Of a stretch of 64,000 nucleotides of DNA, positions 1 through 8,527 are shown one piece after another. The notes beneath the pieces were generated by a model. It ran no database searches. It was given only the letters and a program-made list of their open reading frames with translations, and had not been told where the DNA came from. The stretch covers positions 1 through 64,000 of the forward strand of contig JAEZTC010000008.1 of NCBI GenBank assembly GCA_023421675.1, given 5' to 3'. Position numbers and translations under genes: made by a program. How positions within the stretch are numbered: position 1 is the stretch's first letter; each line of letters opens with the position of its first letter. Origin of the DNA: Bacillota bacterium (GTDB lineage: Bacteria; Bacillota; Clostridia; Acetivibrionales; JANLFN01).

Positions 1-606
1 ACGGATGAATATAATTTAGCAGTATCTGCATATATACACAATAACCCGAGTGATATTGAAGGCTATAGAAATAATGAACACCTTTATAAATACTCATCCT
101 ACGGCATTTACCTCGGTAAAAGGGACTTACTTAATCTTATTGATAAAAGCTTTATAAAATCAATTTTCAACAATAATGATGATCAAGTATTTGTAAAGAA
201 ATATTGTGAATTTGTTAGTCATCAAAGAGATATGGGCAGTATTAATAGCATAATGAAGCAGCTACCTCCTACAATAGAGCATGAATATAGAAGTGAAAGA
301 AAAATAATATTAAGAGACCGCAACGTATCCCAGGTATTATCCTATATATCTGATAAACTAATAAAAGGCAGTACTACCGGTGTGTTTCTTAAATCAAAGC
401 GTAAAACAATGGATTTCAGAGCATTTTGTGCTTATACCATGCGAACGTTATGTGGACTAAGCTATAGAGAGATTTGTCAAAGCATGTACAATATGACAGC
501 GTCAGGCTGTGCCCGGCTTTGCGATTTGGGCTTCCGGCTTATAAGTAGCAATGAAAAGTATACAGAGCTCTTTAATGAGTTAATGAATTTAAAAATTGTT
601 ACTTAA
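1..606 (+). CDS. REP-associated tyrosine transposase (RAYT/IS200-like), 3' part
   Basis: The frame is open from the first base, so the gene enters from outside the window; an internal Met at 232 is not the start. The first residues carry the YIHNNP and YKYSSYG signature that closes the Y1 transposase core of RAYT proteins. A roughly 130-residue C-terminal extension follows, with a helix-turn-helix-like stretch (LSYREICQSMYNMTASG). RAYTs are single-copy domesticated relatives of IS200 transposases that act on REP palindromes. Palindromes with the core GAGAAGCGTCCCC lie at 903-917 and 3698-3751, which supports this reading. The catalytic HUH motif and tyrosine would be upstream and cannot be checked. 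Family call is fairly sure; activity is unknown. Confidence 0.75.
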   Translation, partial: TDEYNLAVSAYIHNNPSDIEGYRNNEHLYKYSSYGIYLGKRDLLNLIDKSFIKSIFNNNDDQVFVKKYCEFVSHQRDMGSINSIMKQLPPTIEHEYRSERKIILRDRNVSQVLSYISDKLIKGSTTGVFLKSKRKTMDFRAFCAYTMRTLCGLSYREICQSMYNMTASGCARLCDLGFRLISSNEKYTELFNELMNLKIVT

Positions 607-917
607 ATCTTATAAGGTCTATTGTTTTACAACATCAACAAGCTTTTTCCAGACAGCTAACCTTTGGTTGAAGCGTTTCACTAGCAGGTCTTGTTCACTT
701 AATGGAGGAATTTATTTGGATATTGATATAAATGCTATAAAGGTACCAAAGATACCAATCCCTCCCTAATGCCTGTATTCTTCTTAATGAGGCCAATTCT
801 CTGAAATAGGTAACTGTCTAATTCATGCTTATACCCCAATTATTTTTATACTATATTATGTTTAGTTTTAATAAATAGCTACATGAATTAGGGTTTAAGT
901 TTTGAGAAGCGTCCCCA
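607..917. other. Non-coding stretch after the transposase
   Basis: No open frame with a ribosome binding site was found. The sequence is AT-rich and ends in a half-copy of the REP-like motif (903-917). I see nothing else in it. Confidence 0.5.
903..917. repeat. Half-site of REP-like palindrome
   Basis: TGAGAAGCGTCCCCA is identical to the right arm of the palindrome at 3698-3751. Here no opposing arm is present, so it is an isolated or decayed half-element. It sits just beyond the terminator of the small gene on the minus strand. Confidence 0.6.
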
Positions 918-1130
918 CTATAAGCAAAAAAAAGAAGGCCCTGTTTTATTCTCACTTGGCCTTCTGTCATATAATTCCTGCCTGCATAAGCCCTTACTGC
1001 TGCGCCTTTGTTTTCTTATCTGGGCTTTCTTATCTTTTTCATGAATTCTTGTAACAGGATTAATTCCCCAAACCCCTCTAATTTCGCTCGATAACTCAAG
1101 GTTTGATTTAATTTTTGCTTTTTTCTTCAT
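918..1130 (-). CDS. Small basic conserved protein with WGINPVTR motif
   Basis: A 70-residue, Lys/Arg-rich protein with an AGGAG ribosome binding site 8 bases before its ATG. Residues 20-30 read VWGINPVTRIH, followed by a basic stretch. I recall short Firmicute proteins with this W-G-NPVTR pattern, but no function is known to me. The last third is odd: the gene's own terminator hairpin (926-965) lies inside the reading frame, covering about the last dozen codons. The true C-terminus may therefore lie upstream, or the end may have been altered. Probably transcribed alone from a promoter near 1162-1170. Confidence 0.5.
   Translation of the reverse strand: MKKKAKIKSNLELSSEIRGVWGINPVTRIHEKDKKAQIRKQRRSSKGLCRQELYDRRPSENKTGPSFFCL
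926..965 (-). terminator. Intrinsic terminator inside the end of the 918-1130 gene
   Basis: On the minus strand AGAAGGCC (965-958) pairs with GGCCTTCT (940-933), with a 17-base loop, and is followed by a run of eight T (933-926). Confidence 0.75.
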
Positions 1131-1161
1131 AATAAATAACTCCTTTTTTCTTTTATATTTT

Positions 1162-1170
1162 ATTATATCA
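1162..1170 (-). promoter_or_regulatory. Candidate extended -10 promoter for the 70-aa gene
   Basis: The minus strand reads TGATATAAT, a TGn-extended -10, about 30 bases before the ATG at 1130. The -35 region is weak. Confidence 0.4.
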
Positions 1171-1312
1171 AATAATTTTATGTTTACTATTAAATAATTA
1201 TTGAAAGTAATTAGCTTTAATTATAAACTATATTCGGAAACCGTTTAAATAAAGGCGTTTCAGCACATAAATATACAAAAATTCAAAAACATTACATGCA
1301 GAAGGGTGAAAT

Positions 1313-2359
1313 ATGGAGAAGCTAAGTTTGTTCGAATTAAAAGAAGGAATGGTTATAGGGGAACCGGTCTTTTTACCTGGTAAAAAAGAACTCCTGTTAA
1401 ATCAGGGAACAACTCTCACCAAAGATTTAATTGCTTCACTAAAGGCCAGAGGTGTAGACTGTGTTTCGATTAATGATAGATATACTCTACTGATAGATCC
1501 TGCGGATACAATCGTTAAAGAAATGATGGAAGTTCTTGAGAAAGAAATCAGCAAATTTGCTCCTGAAGGACTGGAAGAAAACACTTCCGACAATATGGTT
1601 GTAGTCGGTAAAAGAGCTCGTTTGGCAGCAAAAAAGTTGTCCCAGTCAGAAATGCTTGTAAACTTCTGTACCAGGATGAAGCTTATAAATAGCAATCTAC
1701 TATATAAACATGGACTTCAAACCTGTGTATATGCTCTCCTTGTTTCAGGTGCAATGGGCTTGAACGATGAAGAGATGTTTACAGTAGGTACAGCTGCTTT
1801 GTTACACGATCTTGGTTTATGCGAAATGCCTCCTGTAATAGACTATACTCAAAACAGCAAACAAAATGAAATGGCATGGAAAGAACATCCTAAGTATGGG
1901 TATTATATAGCTAAGGAAAATGGTATATCTGCTGATGCCTGTAAAATAATTCTCCATCATCACGAGCTATGGAACGGAAGCGGCTTCCCTGTCGGAATGA
2001 CCGCAGAAAACATACCTTTAGGAGCCAGAATAATCTCAGTATGTGAAACATATGATCGGCTTATAAGATATGAAGGGTATCATAGGTATCAGGCAATAGA
2101 ATATCTTTATGGAAGCGGACAGTATTACTTTGACAGTGCTGTAGTAGCTGCCTTTACAAATGGTATTGCCATTTATCCTCTGGGTTCGATGGTAAGACTT
2201 TCTACAGGTGAGACTGGAATAATTGTTAACATAAGAAAGAATCTCGGGCCAAGGCCTATAGTAAGAGTATATTATAATCGTGTTAACATGCCTTATGAGT
2301 TCCCAAAACACATAGATCTGGGTAAAGAAAGGACTGTTTTTATTAAAGAAGTACTATAA
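1313..2359 (+). CDS. HD-GYP domain protein, probable cyclic-di-GMP phosphodiesterase
   Basis: A 348-residue soluble protein. The first ~60 residues resemble the N-terminal segment common before HD-GYP domains (LKEGMVIGEPVF...GTTLT). The HD-GYP core follows: LLHDLGL near residue 165 holds the HD dyad, and HHELWNGSGFP near 215-225 is the GYP signature with Phe for Tyr. GARIISVCETYDRLI matches the next conserved block. HD-GYP proteins hydrolyse cyclic-di-GMP using two or three metal ions. The GFP variant leaves activity likely but unproven. It stands alone with an AAGGGTG ribosome binding site. Cyclic-di-GMP riboswitches lie 16 kb downstream, so it may tune the same polysaccharide locus (inference). 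Confidence 0.8.
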   Translation: MEKLSLFELKEGMVIGEPVFLPGKKELLLNQGTTLTKDLIASLKARGVDCVSINDRYTLLIDPADTIVKEMMEVLEKEISKFAPEGLEENTSDNMVVVGKRARLAAKKLSQSEMLVNFCTRMKLINSNLLYKHGLQTCVYALLVSGAMGLNDEEMFTVGTAALLHDLGLCEMPPVIDYTQNSKQNEMAWKEHPKYGYYIAKENGISADACKIILHHHELWNGSGFPVGMTAENIPLGARIISVCETYDRLIRYEGYHRYQAIEYLYGSGQYYFDSAVVAAFTNGIAIYPLGSMVRLSTGETGIIVNIRKNLGPRPIVRVYYNRVNMPYEFPKHIDLGKERTVFIKEVL

Positions 2360-2434
2360 TTCTGGTCCCAACGGAATGATTATGACATAAAATGTTATGT
2401 AAGCTATTTGTTGTAAAGAAAAGAGGGTTTCGTC

Positions 2435-3676
2435 ATGGATAGAGCCGTTTCTTTTCCTACTAAAGATTATTATGTCAGTAACTCCGGTAATGATAGAAAC
2501 AGTGGCACTTCTCCAAGCAGACCATGGAAAACCGTCTCTAAAGTAAACAAATCCTGGTTTAGTCCTGGCAGTATCATTCATTTTAAATGCGGGGATGTTT
2601 GGAGGGAGCAGCTTATCGCTGCCAGCGGCAATGCTGGTGGATATGTAACTTATACATCTTATGGTTCAGGGCCTAAGCCATTATTTTTGGGGTCTGTTAA
2701 TTTAACCGGGAGTTTTAATTGGACCCCTGTAGGTAAAAACTTATGGACTATTTCAAATCCAAGACAAAAGTTTAATAAAGATGTAGGTAACATTATTTTT
2801 AACAATGGAGATGCCTTTGGTATAAAGGTATTTAGTAAGTCTGAGCTCAATACACAAAACAAGTTTTATTATGACAAGGCCAATTATACCATAGTACTCT
2901 TTTCAGCACAAAACCCGGGTTCTATCTATTCAAGCATCGAATGTGCTATAACACAAAACATTATTGAAAAAAGTCTCAAAGCATATGTCAAATTTGACGG
3001 GCTTGCTTTAAAATACGGTTCGGCCCATGGTGTAGGGGGCTATGACAATCATCATATGATAGTCCAAAATTGTGACTTCAGCTTTATCGGAGGGGGAGAA
3101 CTGTACAATGATGGTACTCCGGTAAGGTATGGAGGCGGAATTGAGTTTTATAACAATGCACATGATTGCTACGTTACGGGCTGTAATTTCTATGAAATAT
3201 ATGACACTGCAATAACTGCACAGGGAGCTGGGGATAAGATTCAGCAGTATAATTTGTTTTTCCGGAACAATTATATTGAGAAAGTTGAATGGTCCTACGA
3301 GGGCTGGGTAACCAGTGATGACGGTTTTATTAGGGATATTTACTTTGAGAATAACATTTGTAAAGGGGCCGGACTTAGTTGGGGCCATGCTCAAAGGCCG
3401 AATTTAAGCGGAATACACATTTTATTAAATGATAGCACAGCACCGGCGGAAAGGGTATATGTACGTAATAATAAGATTGAAATTGCTGCTGACTTTTTAA
3501 TCTATCTTTCAATAGCATGGAAAGGAGAAGGCAGTGTAATTTTGGGAAATAATCAATATGTTGTTAAGAAAAATTCTTTGTTTGCAGTTTGGAAAGATGT
3601 AGGGTATATGGACACTGATTTTGAAGCCTTTAAAAGAGATGCAAGTGACTATGGATCGACACTGACAACCATATAA
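2435..3676 (+). CDS. Right-handed parallel beta-helix protein, no signal peptide
   Basis: 413 residues. The N-terminus YYVSNSGNDRNSGTSP...PWKTVSKVN is the entry motif of secreted pectate-lyase-like beta-helix proteins. Repeated NN-rich strands (IEFYNNAHD, YFENNICKGAG) form the helix. It is a paralogue of the proteins at 17842 and 20425 and shares blocks such as DVGNIIF, WSYE and WGHAQRPNxSGIH. Unlike them it starts almost directly at the beta-helix, and no hydrophobic leader exists upstream in any frame. Either it stays in the cytoplasm, leaves by another route, or lost its leader. An AGAGGG ribosome binding site lies 8 bases before the ATG. Catalysis cannot be assigned; it could cut or bind the surface polysaccharide. 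Confidence 0.75.
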   Translation: MDRAVSFPTKDYYVSNSGNDRNSGTSPSRPWKTVSKVNKSWFSPGSIIHFKCGDVWREQLIAASGNAGGYVTYTSYGSGPKPLFLGSVNLTGSFNWTPVGKNLWTISNPRQKFNKDVGNIIFNNGDAFGIKVFSKSELNTQNKFYYDKANYTIVLFSAQNPGSIYSSIECAITQNIIEKSLKAYVKFDGLALKYGSAHGVGGYDNHHMIVQNCDFSFIGGGELYNDGTPVRYGGGIEFYNNAHDCYVTGCNFYEIYDTAITAQGAGDKIQQYNLFFRNNYIEKVEWSYEGWVTSDDGFIRDIYFENNICKGAGLSWGHAQRPNLSGIHILLNDSTAPAERVYVRNNKIEIAADFLIYLSIAWKGEGSVILGNNQYVVKKNSLFAVWKDVGYMDTDFEAFKRDASDYGSTLTTI

Positions 3677-3697
3677 AAAAGAATAATAAAAATAGCA

Positions 3698-3751
3698 TGG
3701 GGACGCTTCTCAATTTATTTGAAATAATCAAAAAATTGAGAAGCGTCCCCA
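3698..3751. repeat. REP-like palindrome with 19-bp arms
   Basis: The left arm 3698-3716 (TGGGGACGCTTCTCAATTT) is the exact reverse complement of the right arm 3733-3751, with a 16-base loop. The same core occurs at 903-917. With the RAYT fragment at the window start, this is best read as a REP/BIME-type element. Confidence 0.75.
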
Positions 3752-3760
3752 ATTTTTTGT

Positions 3761-3820
3761 CCCAAAGTTTTATAAGATACAAAGAACTTTAATATTATTC
3801 TTTGTTTTTAAAACTTTGGG
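3761..3820. repeat. Second long palindrome next to the REP element
   Basis: CCCAAAGTTTTA (3761-3772) pairs with TAAAACTTTGGG (3809-3820), and inside it ACAAAGAA (3779-3786) pairs with TTCTTTGT (3798-3805). This gives a 60-base hairpin unrelated in sequence to the REP core. It lacks a T-tract on the gene side, so it is not an obvious terminator. Confidence 0.6.
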
Positions 3821-3901
3821 AAATTATTTCTATAAATGCAGGAATTTAACACAAACTGTAGAACTTTGAAAATAAAATTTGTAGAAAAGGAGCGGATTTA
3901 A

Positions 3902-4510
3902 ATGGCGGTTAAAATTAATAAGGATCTAGTAGAGGAGTATATTGGTACGACAGCGGACCGTGAAACGATGCCTGTTACAAATCTTCCGGCAGGGTCCACA
4001 TATGTGGAAACTGACAATGGCGGTAAAAAGTATGTATTTACAGGCTCATTCTGGCTCGAGGATACAACAAAAGTTGAGGAACAAAGAGCTGTGTCATATC
4101 AGGACGCCGGAGATGCAATAGGAATACAGGGTATTGTACCTCAGGGTACCCAACCGCTTTATTCAAGTATTAGTTCGAGCCGTATAAATGTAAATGATCC
4201 GGCAGTATGTCCTGAAATTCAAATGAAGGGTGCAACTGCAGGGTTTTTAGTCGTTTATGTGGAATTTGGAACATCAGGTAATTGGAAGTTTGATTTATAC
4301 GGCGCTACTAATTCAGGAGGGCTATACGGAAAGATTACAAAACCTAATGATCCGTCTCAGCTTTTATCACTTACCTTTAATGTTACTGGTGAAGGTCAGT
4401 ATGTAATAATACCTGTGACTTGTATAGGTATGCCATTTGTTAAAATTGCAGCTCAATTGACAGGTACCAGTACTATATCTGCAGGTTTTATACCGGTACC
4501 GTTTATGTAA
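3902..4510 (+). CDS. Unknown protein with phage-tail-like N-terminus
   Basis: 202 residues, preceded by AAAAGGAGCGG. No signal peptide and no membrane segment. Residues 1-55 (start MAVKINKDLVEEYIGTTAD, then PAGSTYVETDNGGKKYVF and GSFWLED) resemble the short 'GSTF-ETDTGK-YIF-G-W' modules I know from clostridial phage structural and tail-associated proteins. Residues 85-202 look like a beta-sandwich rich in Gly, Ser and Thr. Its gene sits 17 bases before the deacetylase gene and is probably cotranscribed with it. Function unknown. A particle- or surface-associated binding protein is a guess. Confidence 0.5.
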   Translation: MAVKINKDLVEEYIGTTADRETMPVTNLPAGSTYVETDNGGKKYVFTGSFWLEDTTKVEEQRAVSYQDAGDAIGIQGIVPQGTQPLYSSISSSRINVNDPAVCPEIQMKGATAGFLVVYVEFGTSGNWKFDLYGATNSGGLYGKITKPNDPSQLLSLTFNVTGEGQYVIIPVTCIGMPFVKIAAQLTGTSTISAGFIPVPFM

Positions 4511-4527
4511 AGAATGGGGGCTTATTT

Positions 4528-5700
4528 ATGAGACCGCTTTTACCTCAAAATTTTATTTTCAATAAAGGAATTATCGGAGAAGCTTTCCAGAATCCTACAG
4601 AATGGACTTTAACCGGTGATGGTACTAAATCTGCTGACAATATGTATTTCCTGACAGGCAGCCAGTCACTTAAGCTTACAACTTCAAGCGGAGGAACTTT
4701 AAGCGCGGTTAAAAATGTATCTTTGAACCTTAGAGATTTTCAAAAGCTTTTTTTACTGAAATTCTATGTTTATGATCCAACTACAGTATCAGCCGTATAT
4801 TTTGACATTTCATCAAAAAGTGATTTCAGCACTATGTTTGAGAGAAGTACAGACGGTTCTTATCTTGTACAGGGCTGGAATACACTCCCGATGGACATGA
4901 CATCATGGGAAATACATACCGATTCATTTAATTATACAATGGCAACAATCAGGATAAAACTTGTTGCAAAGTCAGGATCTATAGCAACTGTATCCTTCTC
5001 CGAGTTTGTTTATGATTTTGATGCTTCACCTAAAATAATGATACACTTTGATGATGCACTTGAAAGTGCATTTACAAAAGGATTTAGTATAATGAACGAA
5101 TTCGGATTCAAAGGTACTACATATGTGCCGTGGGTATTGATAAACACAGAAGGATATATGAATTGGGGCCAGTGTAAAGATATGTATGACGCGGGATGGG
5201 ACCTTGGAAACCATACAGATGAGCATGTAAACCTTACCGCTTATAGTCCTGAACAGGCACAGGCACACATTACCAGCGGTACAAATATGCTTGTTGAAAA
5301 TGGGTTTGGCAGGGCAGCCTATCACCTTGCTTACCCGTATGGAGAATATAACAGCGAAGTCATTGCAAGAACAAAACAGGCAGGTCAGCTTACAGCAAGG
5401 ACAATAACAGGGCTTGGAACATACCCTGATGACAACAATCTTTTTGCCTTATCATGCCTGATGACGGTTAACTATATAGATGTTCCTGCGGTAAAAGGCT
5501 TCATTGACAAAGCTATTTTACAGAACAGCTCCCTGTGTATATTGTTCCATGGGCTTGTTGACTCCAATCCAGATACCTATCAATGGACTACAGGTGATTT
5601 CAGAGAGGTTTTGAAGCATATAGCTATAAGGAACATTACACCTGTTACCATAACTGAGTGGTTTGCTTACATAAGAAATCCGCGAAGATTCAAGTATTAA
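4528..5700 (+). CDS. Polysaccharide deacetylase (NodB fold) with N-terminal beta-sandwich
   Basis: 390 residues, GGGGG-type ribosome binding site. Residues 10-165 look like a carbohydrate-binding jelly roll (SQSLKLTTSSGG, ATIRIKLVAKSG). The NodB domain starts near 170. MIHFDDA gives the catalytic and metal Asp pair, NHTDEH the metal His pair, AYPYGEYN motif 3, and LFHG the C-terminal His. These enzymes remove N- or O-acetyl groups from polysaccharides. No signal peptide is visible, which is unusual for a NodB enzyme acting outside the cell. It overlaps the convergent acyltransferase gene by 11 bases. Confidence 0.85.
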   Translation: MRPLLPQNFIFNKGIIGEAFQNPTEWTLTGDGTKSADNMYFLTGSQSLKLTTSSGGTLSAVKNVSLNLRDFQKLFLLKFYVYDPTTVSAVYFDISSKSDFSTMFERSTDGSYLVQGWNTLPMDMTSWEIHTDSFNYTMATIRIKLVAKSGSIATVSFSEFVYDFDASPKIMIHFDDALESAFTKGFSIMNEFGFKGTTYVPWVLINTEGYMNWGQCKDMYDAGWDLGNHTDEHVNLTAYSPEQAQAHITSGTNMLVENGFGRAAYHLAYPYGEYNSEVIARTKQAGQLTARTITGLGTYPDDNNLFALSCLMTVNYIDVPAVKGFIDKAILQNSSLCILFHGLVDSNPDTYQWTTGDFREVLKHIAIRNITPVTITEWFAYIRNPRRFKY

Positions 5701-6844
5701 CATTACTGCTTTGAGCCTTGCTGAACCGTAAATATAATTTTGTTGCCTTTTTTGAAATAATACCCTTTGCTTTAATATTACCAAGCAGCTCGGGAAAGTA
5801 TTTTGCAAGGAAATGAGCAACAGGAATACTTAAGGCAAACTGGATTACTGCCGTTATAAAACAAATGAGCATAGTTGACAGTGCAGATAAAGGTGCTAAA
5901 TGTTTAGTAATCCATGAACCTATTCTATAGTTTACAAGTGCATAAAAGACTCCGTCAATACACAGAAGAGTAATTGTATTCCTACCGATATATGTAAACG
6001 CTTTAAATGCAGGCATCAGTCTGGATAATGCAATGACTGCCAGTGATCCTATAATAGAATTTATCAGGAAGAAGAACGGGTTGCCGTGCATGTATGAAGC
6101 CATATCAACGCACATATAGCTTGTAGGGAAGAAGGTATCATTCATACTGAAGGTTAACAGTAAGGCTAAGGTAAAAACTGAAAATGTAATTAACCTTATA
6201 TAAACAGGTCTGGTTTTGTTATAAAAGCCCGACCTGTTTATTGCTATTCCAATAAGATAAAAAGAATAAGCAAGTATTGCCTCTCCGAAATACCAGAAAG
6301 TCAATACTCTATAACCAAATATCCTAATATTATTTATTTGCCAGGTTAAAAGCCATCCTATAGTATAGAATAACACTATCGCAATGACTATTCTTTTCAT
6401 ATTTGTCAGGTATCTTGCTGCAAAAAAATGAAGAATCTCCATGGATAAAAAGCAAACAAGGAACCAGGTTGGGACATTAAATGAAGTGCTTCCGACTGTA
6501 AGACCAACTATTTCCTTTAGTATTTTTTTTATGTTTTGTATGCTGTGATTTGCTGTTAACAATGGTATTACCAAAATAAGATTAAAGAACATTATGGGTA
6601 TTACTCGAGTGAATACTTTTTGTTTTAGAAATATTTTAAACTTGATTGAAGGTGGTTCTTTTGCAACAAAACCCGATAGCATAATGAAAATTTGTATAAT
6701 AAATGCGGCAATAAAACGTAAATTTACATACGCTGTTTCATTTCCCATCTTTATAAACCCTTCGAGAATGTGTATATAAAAAACCAAAAATATGCAAAGT
6801 GCTTTTGCTACGTCTATCCATAGTTTTCTTTCAGATGAAGCCAT
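5690..6844 (-). CDS. Acyltransferase family 3 (OafA-like) integral membrane protein
   Basis: 384 residues with about ten hydrophobic segments. The N-terminus ERKLWIDVAKALCIFLVFYIH is the family opening; this family normally has R-x10-H in the first membrane helix, and the K/D and His here fit. SGFVAK at the end of the second helix corresponds to the usual SGF motif. Such proteins O-acetylate or succinylate surface sugars at the membrane. It is convergent with the deacetylase, so one locus can both add and remove acyl groups. The start ATG at 6844 is preceded by GGGGGTTACTCT, a usable site. Confidence 0.8.
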   Translation of the reverse strand: MASSERKLWIDVAKALCIFLVFYIHILEGFIKMGNETAYVNLRFIAAFIIQIFIMLSGFVAKEPPSIKFKIFLKQKVFTRVIPIMFFNLILVIPLLTANHSIQNIKKILKEIVGLTVGSTSFNVPTWFLVCFLSMEILHFFAARYLTNMKRIVIAIVLFYTIGWLLTWQINNIRIFGYRVLTFWYFGEAILAYSFYLIGIAINRSGFYNKTRPVYIRLITFSVFTLALLLTFSMNDTFFPTSYMCVDMASYMHGNPFFFLINSIIGSLAVIALSRLMPAFKAFTYIGRNTITLLCIDGVFYALVNYRIGSWITKHLAPLSALSTMLICFITAVIQFALSIPVAHFLAKYFPELLGNIKAKGIISKKATKLYLRFSKAQSSNVNT

Positions 6845-7011
6845 ATAGAGTAACCCCCGGATTTATGATAAAAACATTATACATTTATTGTTAATTGTGT
6901 CAATTGTTGAAACACTGATATTTTATTTATTGCCCGACTATTTCAACCAGCAAAGTTTGGCTTGAATAATAGTATTTTAGCATAATACAAGGCTCATAGG
7001 TTTGTGCTTGC

Positions 7012-7040
7012 TTGACAGTAAATTATTGCTCATATATAGT
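7012..7040 (+). promoter_or_regulatory. Sigma-A promoter of the exopolysaccharide operon
   Basis: TTGACA (7012-7017), a 17-base spacer, and TATAGT (7035-7040). It lies 82 bases before the first gene. No other strong promoter was seen between 6845 and 7121. Confidence 0.7.
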
Positions 7041-7121
7041 TTATTTATGGTTTGGATGGAAAATAATTACATAGTAGGTTAGTTATAGAAAATACATTTA
7101 TTATAAAGGCCGGGTATAAAT

Positions 7122-7802
7122 ATGGAATTAAAACAGTATTTAGATATTATTATGAAAAGGCTTTGGATCGTAATAGCAATAGTTATTTTAGCTGCAGGAA
7201 TTTCGACTTATATAAATTTCTATGTTTTATCTTCAATGTATACTGCGGATACAACACTAATGATTATTAGCCAGGACAGTACACGGAATACAGAACTTTA
7301 TAACGATGTAATGGTAGGACAGCAGCTTGCGAAAGATTACAGTGAAATAATTAAAAGCAGGACAATTGCAGAAGCAGTTATAAGTGAACTGGGTTTAAAG
7401 GATATAACAGCGCAAACGTTGGCAGATAGTATCTCTGTCAGTGCAAAAGAACAGACAAGTGTAATTCAGATATCGGTTGAAAATAAAGATCCGGAAATGG
7501 CAATGAAAATAGCCAACAGCACAGCCAGTGTTTTTTCAAAAAGAGTAGTAGAAATCATGGGGGTAAAAAACGTTACCATTGTAGATAAAGCGGTAAAACC
7601 GGAGACACCATCAAGCCCCCGTAAGGCAAGAAATATAGGGCTTATAGTTGTTGCAAGCCTTATAATCGGGGGAGTAATTGCGTTTCTTATAGAATATATG
7701 GACAATACAATAAAAACAGCTGAAGATATTGAGATTTTCCTCGGAATGAATGTAATTGGAATTTTGCCTGAAAGGGTATCAAACAGGGGGAAAAGCTTAT
7801 GA
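7122..7802 (+). CDS. Polysaccharide chain-length determinant (Wzz/YveK type)
   Basis: 226 residues. Membrane segments at about 14-36 and 170-190 flank an extracellular loop, with the usual proline-rich KPETPSSPRK just before the second segment. In Gram-positive bacteria this protein is the membrane activator that presents the separate tyrosine kinase encoded next to it, and the pair sets polymer length. First gene of the operon. Its stop overlaps the kinase start by 4 bases (ATGA), which indicates translational coupling. Confidence 0.9.
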   Translation: MELKQYLDIIMKRLWIVIAIVILAAGISTYINFYVLSSMYTADTTLMIISQDSTRNTELYNDVMVGQQLAKDYSEIIKSRTIAEAVISELGLKDITAQTLADSISVSAKEQTSVIQISVENKDPEMAMKIANSTASVFSKRVVEIMGVKNVTIVDKAVKPETPSSPRKARNIGLIVVASLIIGGVIAFLIEYMDNTIKTAEDIEIFLGMNVIGILPERVSNRGKSL

Positions 7803-8494
7803 CATCCAGAGTTACAATACCTTTTAAGCTTGACGAATTTATGCAGGAAGCATATTGCAGCCTAAGGACAAATCTTCAGTTTTGCGGACTTGGGAGTAAT
7901 CTGAAGACCATTGCGGTTACCAGCTGTCATCCAAATGAAGGTAAAACTACAGTTTCGTTAAATCTTGCTGTATCAATTACATCCATTGAAAAAAGGGTGC
8001 TGCTGGTAGATACTGACCTCAGAAAACCACGGAATTTAAAGGAAATTCAACATAATTATAACTATGGGCTTTCTAACTATTTATCCCATATGGCTGATTT
8101 TGAAGAAGTTATATGCAACACCAATATAAAGCTTCTTCATATGGCTCTGTGCGGTCCAAAGCCTCCAAATCCTGCTGAATTACTTGCAACAGCGAGGTTT
8201 GAGGAATTTATTTCTGAAGCCAGAAAAAATTATGACGTTGTCATTTTTGATACACCTCCGCTTGGAAGTGTAATAGATGCTGCAATAATTGCACCTAAAA
8301 CAGACGGTACAATATTTGTCATTGAATCCAATACTGTTGACTATAAAATGGCTCAAAGAGTTAAAGAACAACTGCAACGCAGTAATTCCAAGGTTATCGG
8401 TGCTGTTCTTAATAAATTGGGCAAGAAAAACTTTAAGGATTACCACTCATCCTACAACTACTATAACAAGGTAGGTATAGAGAAAACATCCTGA
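7799..8494 (+). CDS. Bacterial tyrosine kinase (CpsD/YwqD type)
   Basis: 231 residues. HPNEGKTT (44-51) is the Walker A loop, VLLVDTDLRKP the Walker A' motif and VVIFDTPPLG the Walker B motif. The tail ends in a tyrosine cluster (DYHSSYNYYNK), the autophosphorylation site in this family. With the Wzz-like activator it controls polymerisation and export, and the PHP phosphatase encoded next reverses the phosphorylation. The activator and kinase are separate genes here, as is usual in Firmicutes. Confidence 0.92.
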   Translation: MTSRVTIPFKLDEFMQEAYCSLRTNLQFCGLGSNLKTIAVTSCHPNEGKTTVSLNLAVSITSIEKRVLLVDTDLRKPRNLKEIQHNYNYGLSNYLSHMADFEEVICNTNIKLLHMALCGPKPPNPAELLATARFEEFISEARKNYDVVIFDTPPLGSVIDAAIIAPKTDGTIFVIESNTVDYKMAQRVKEQLQRSNSKVIGAVLNKLGKKNFKDYHSSYNYYNKVGIEKTS

Positions 8495-8527
8495 TAAAGT
8501 TACTGCCTAAACCGGGGGAGAAGGACA

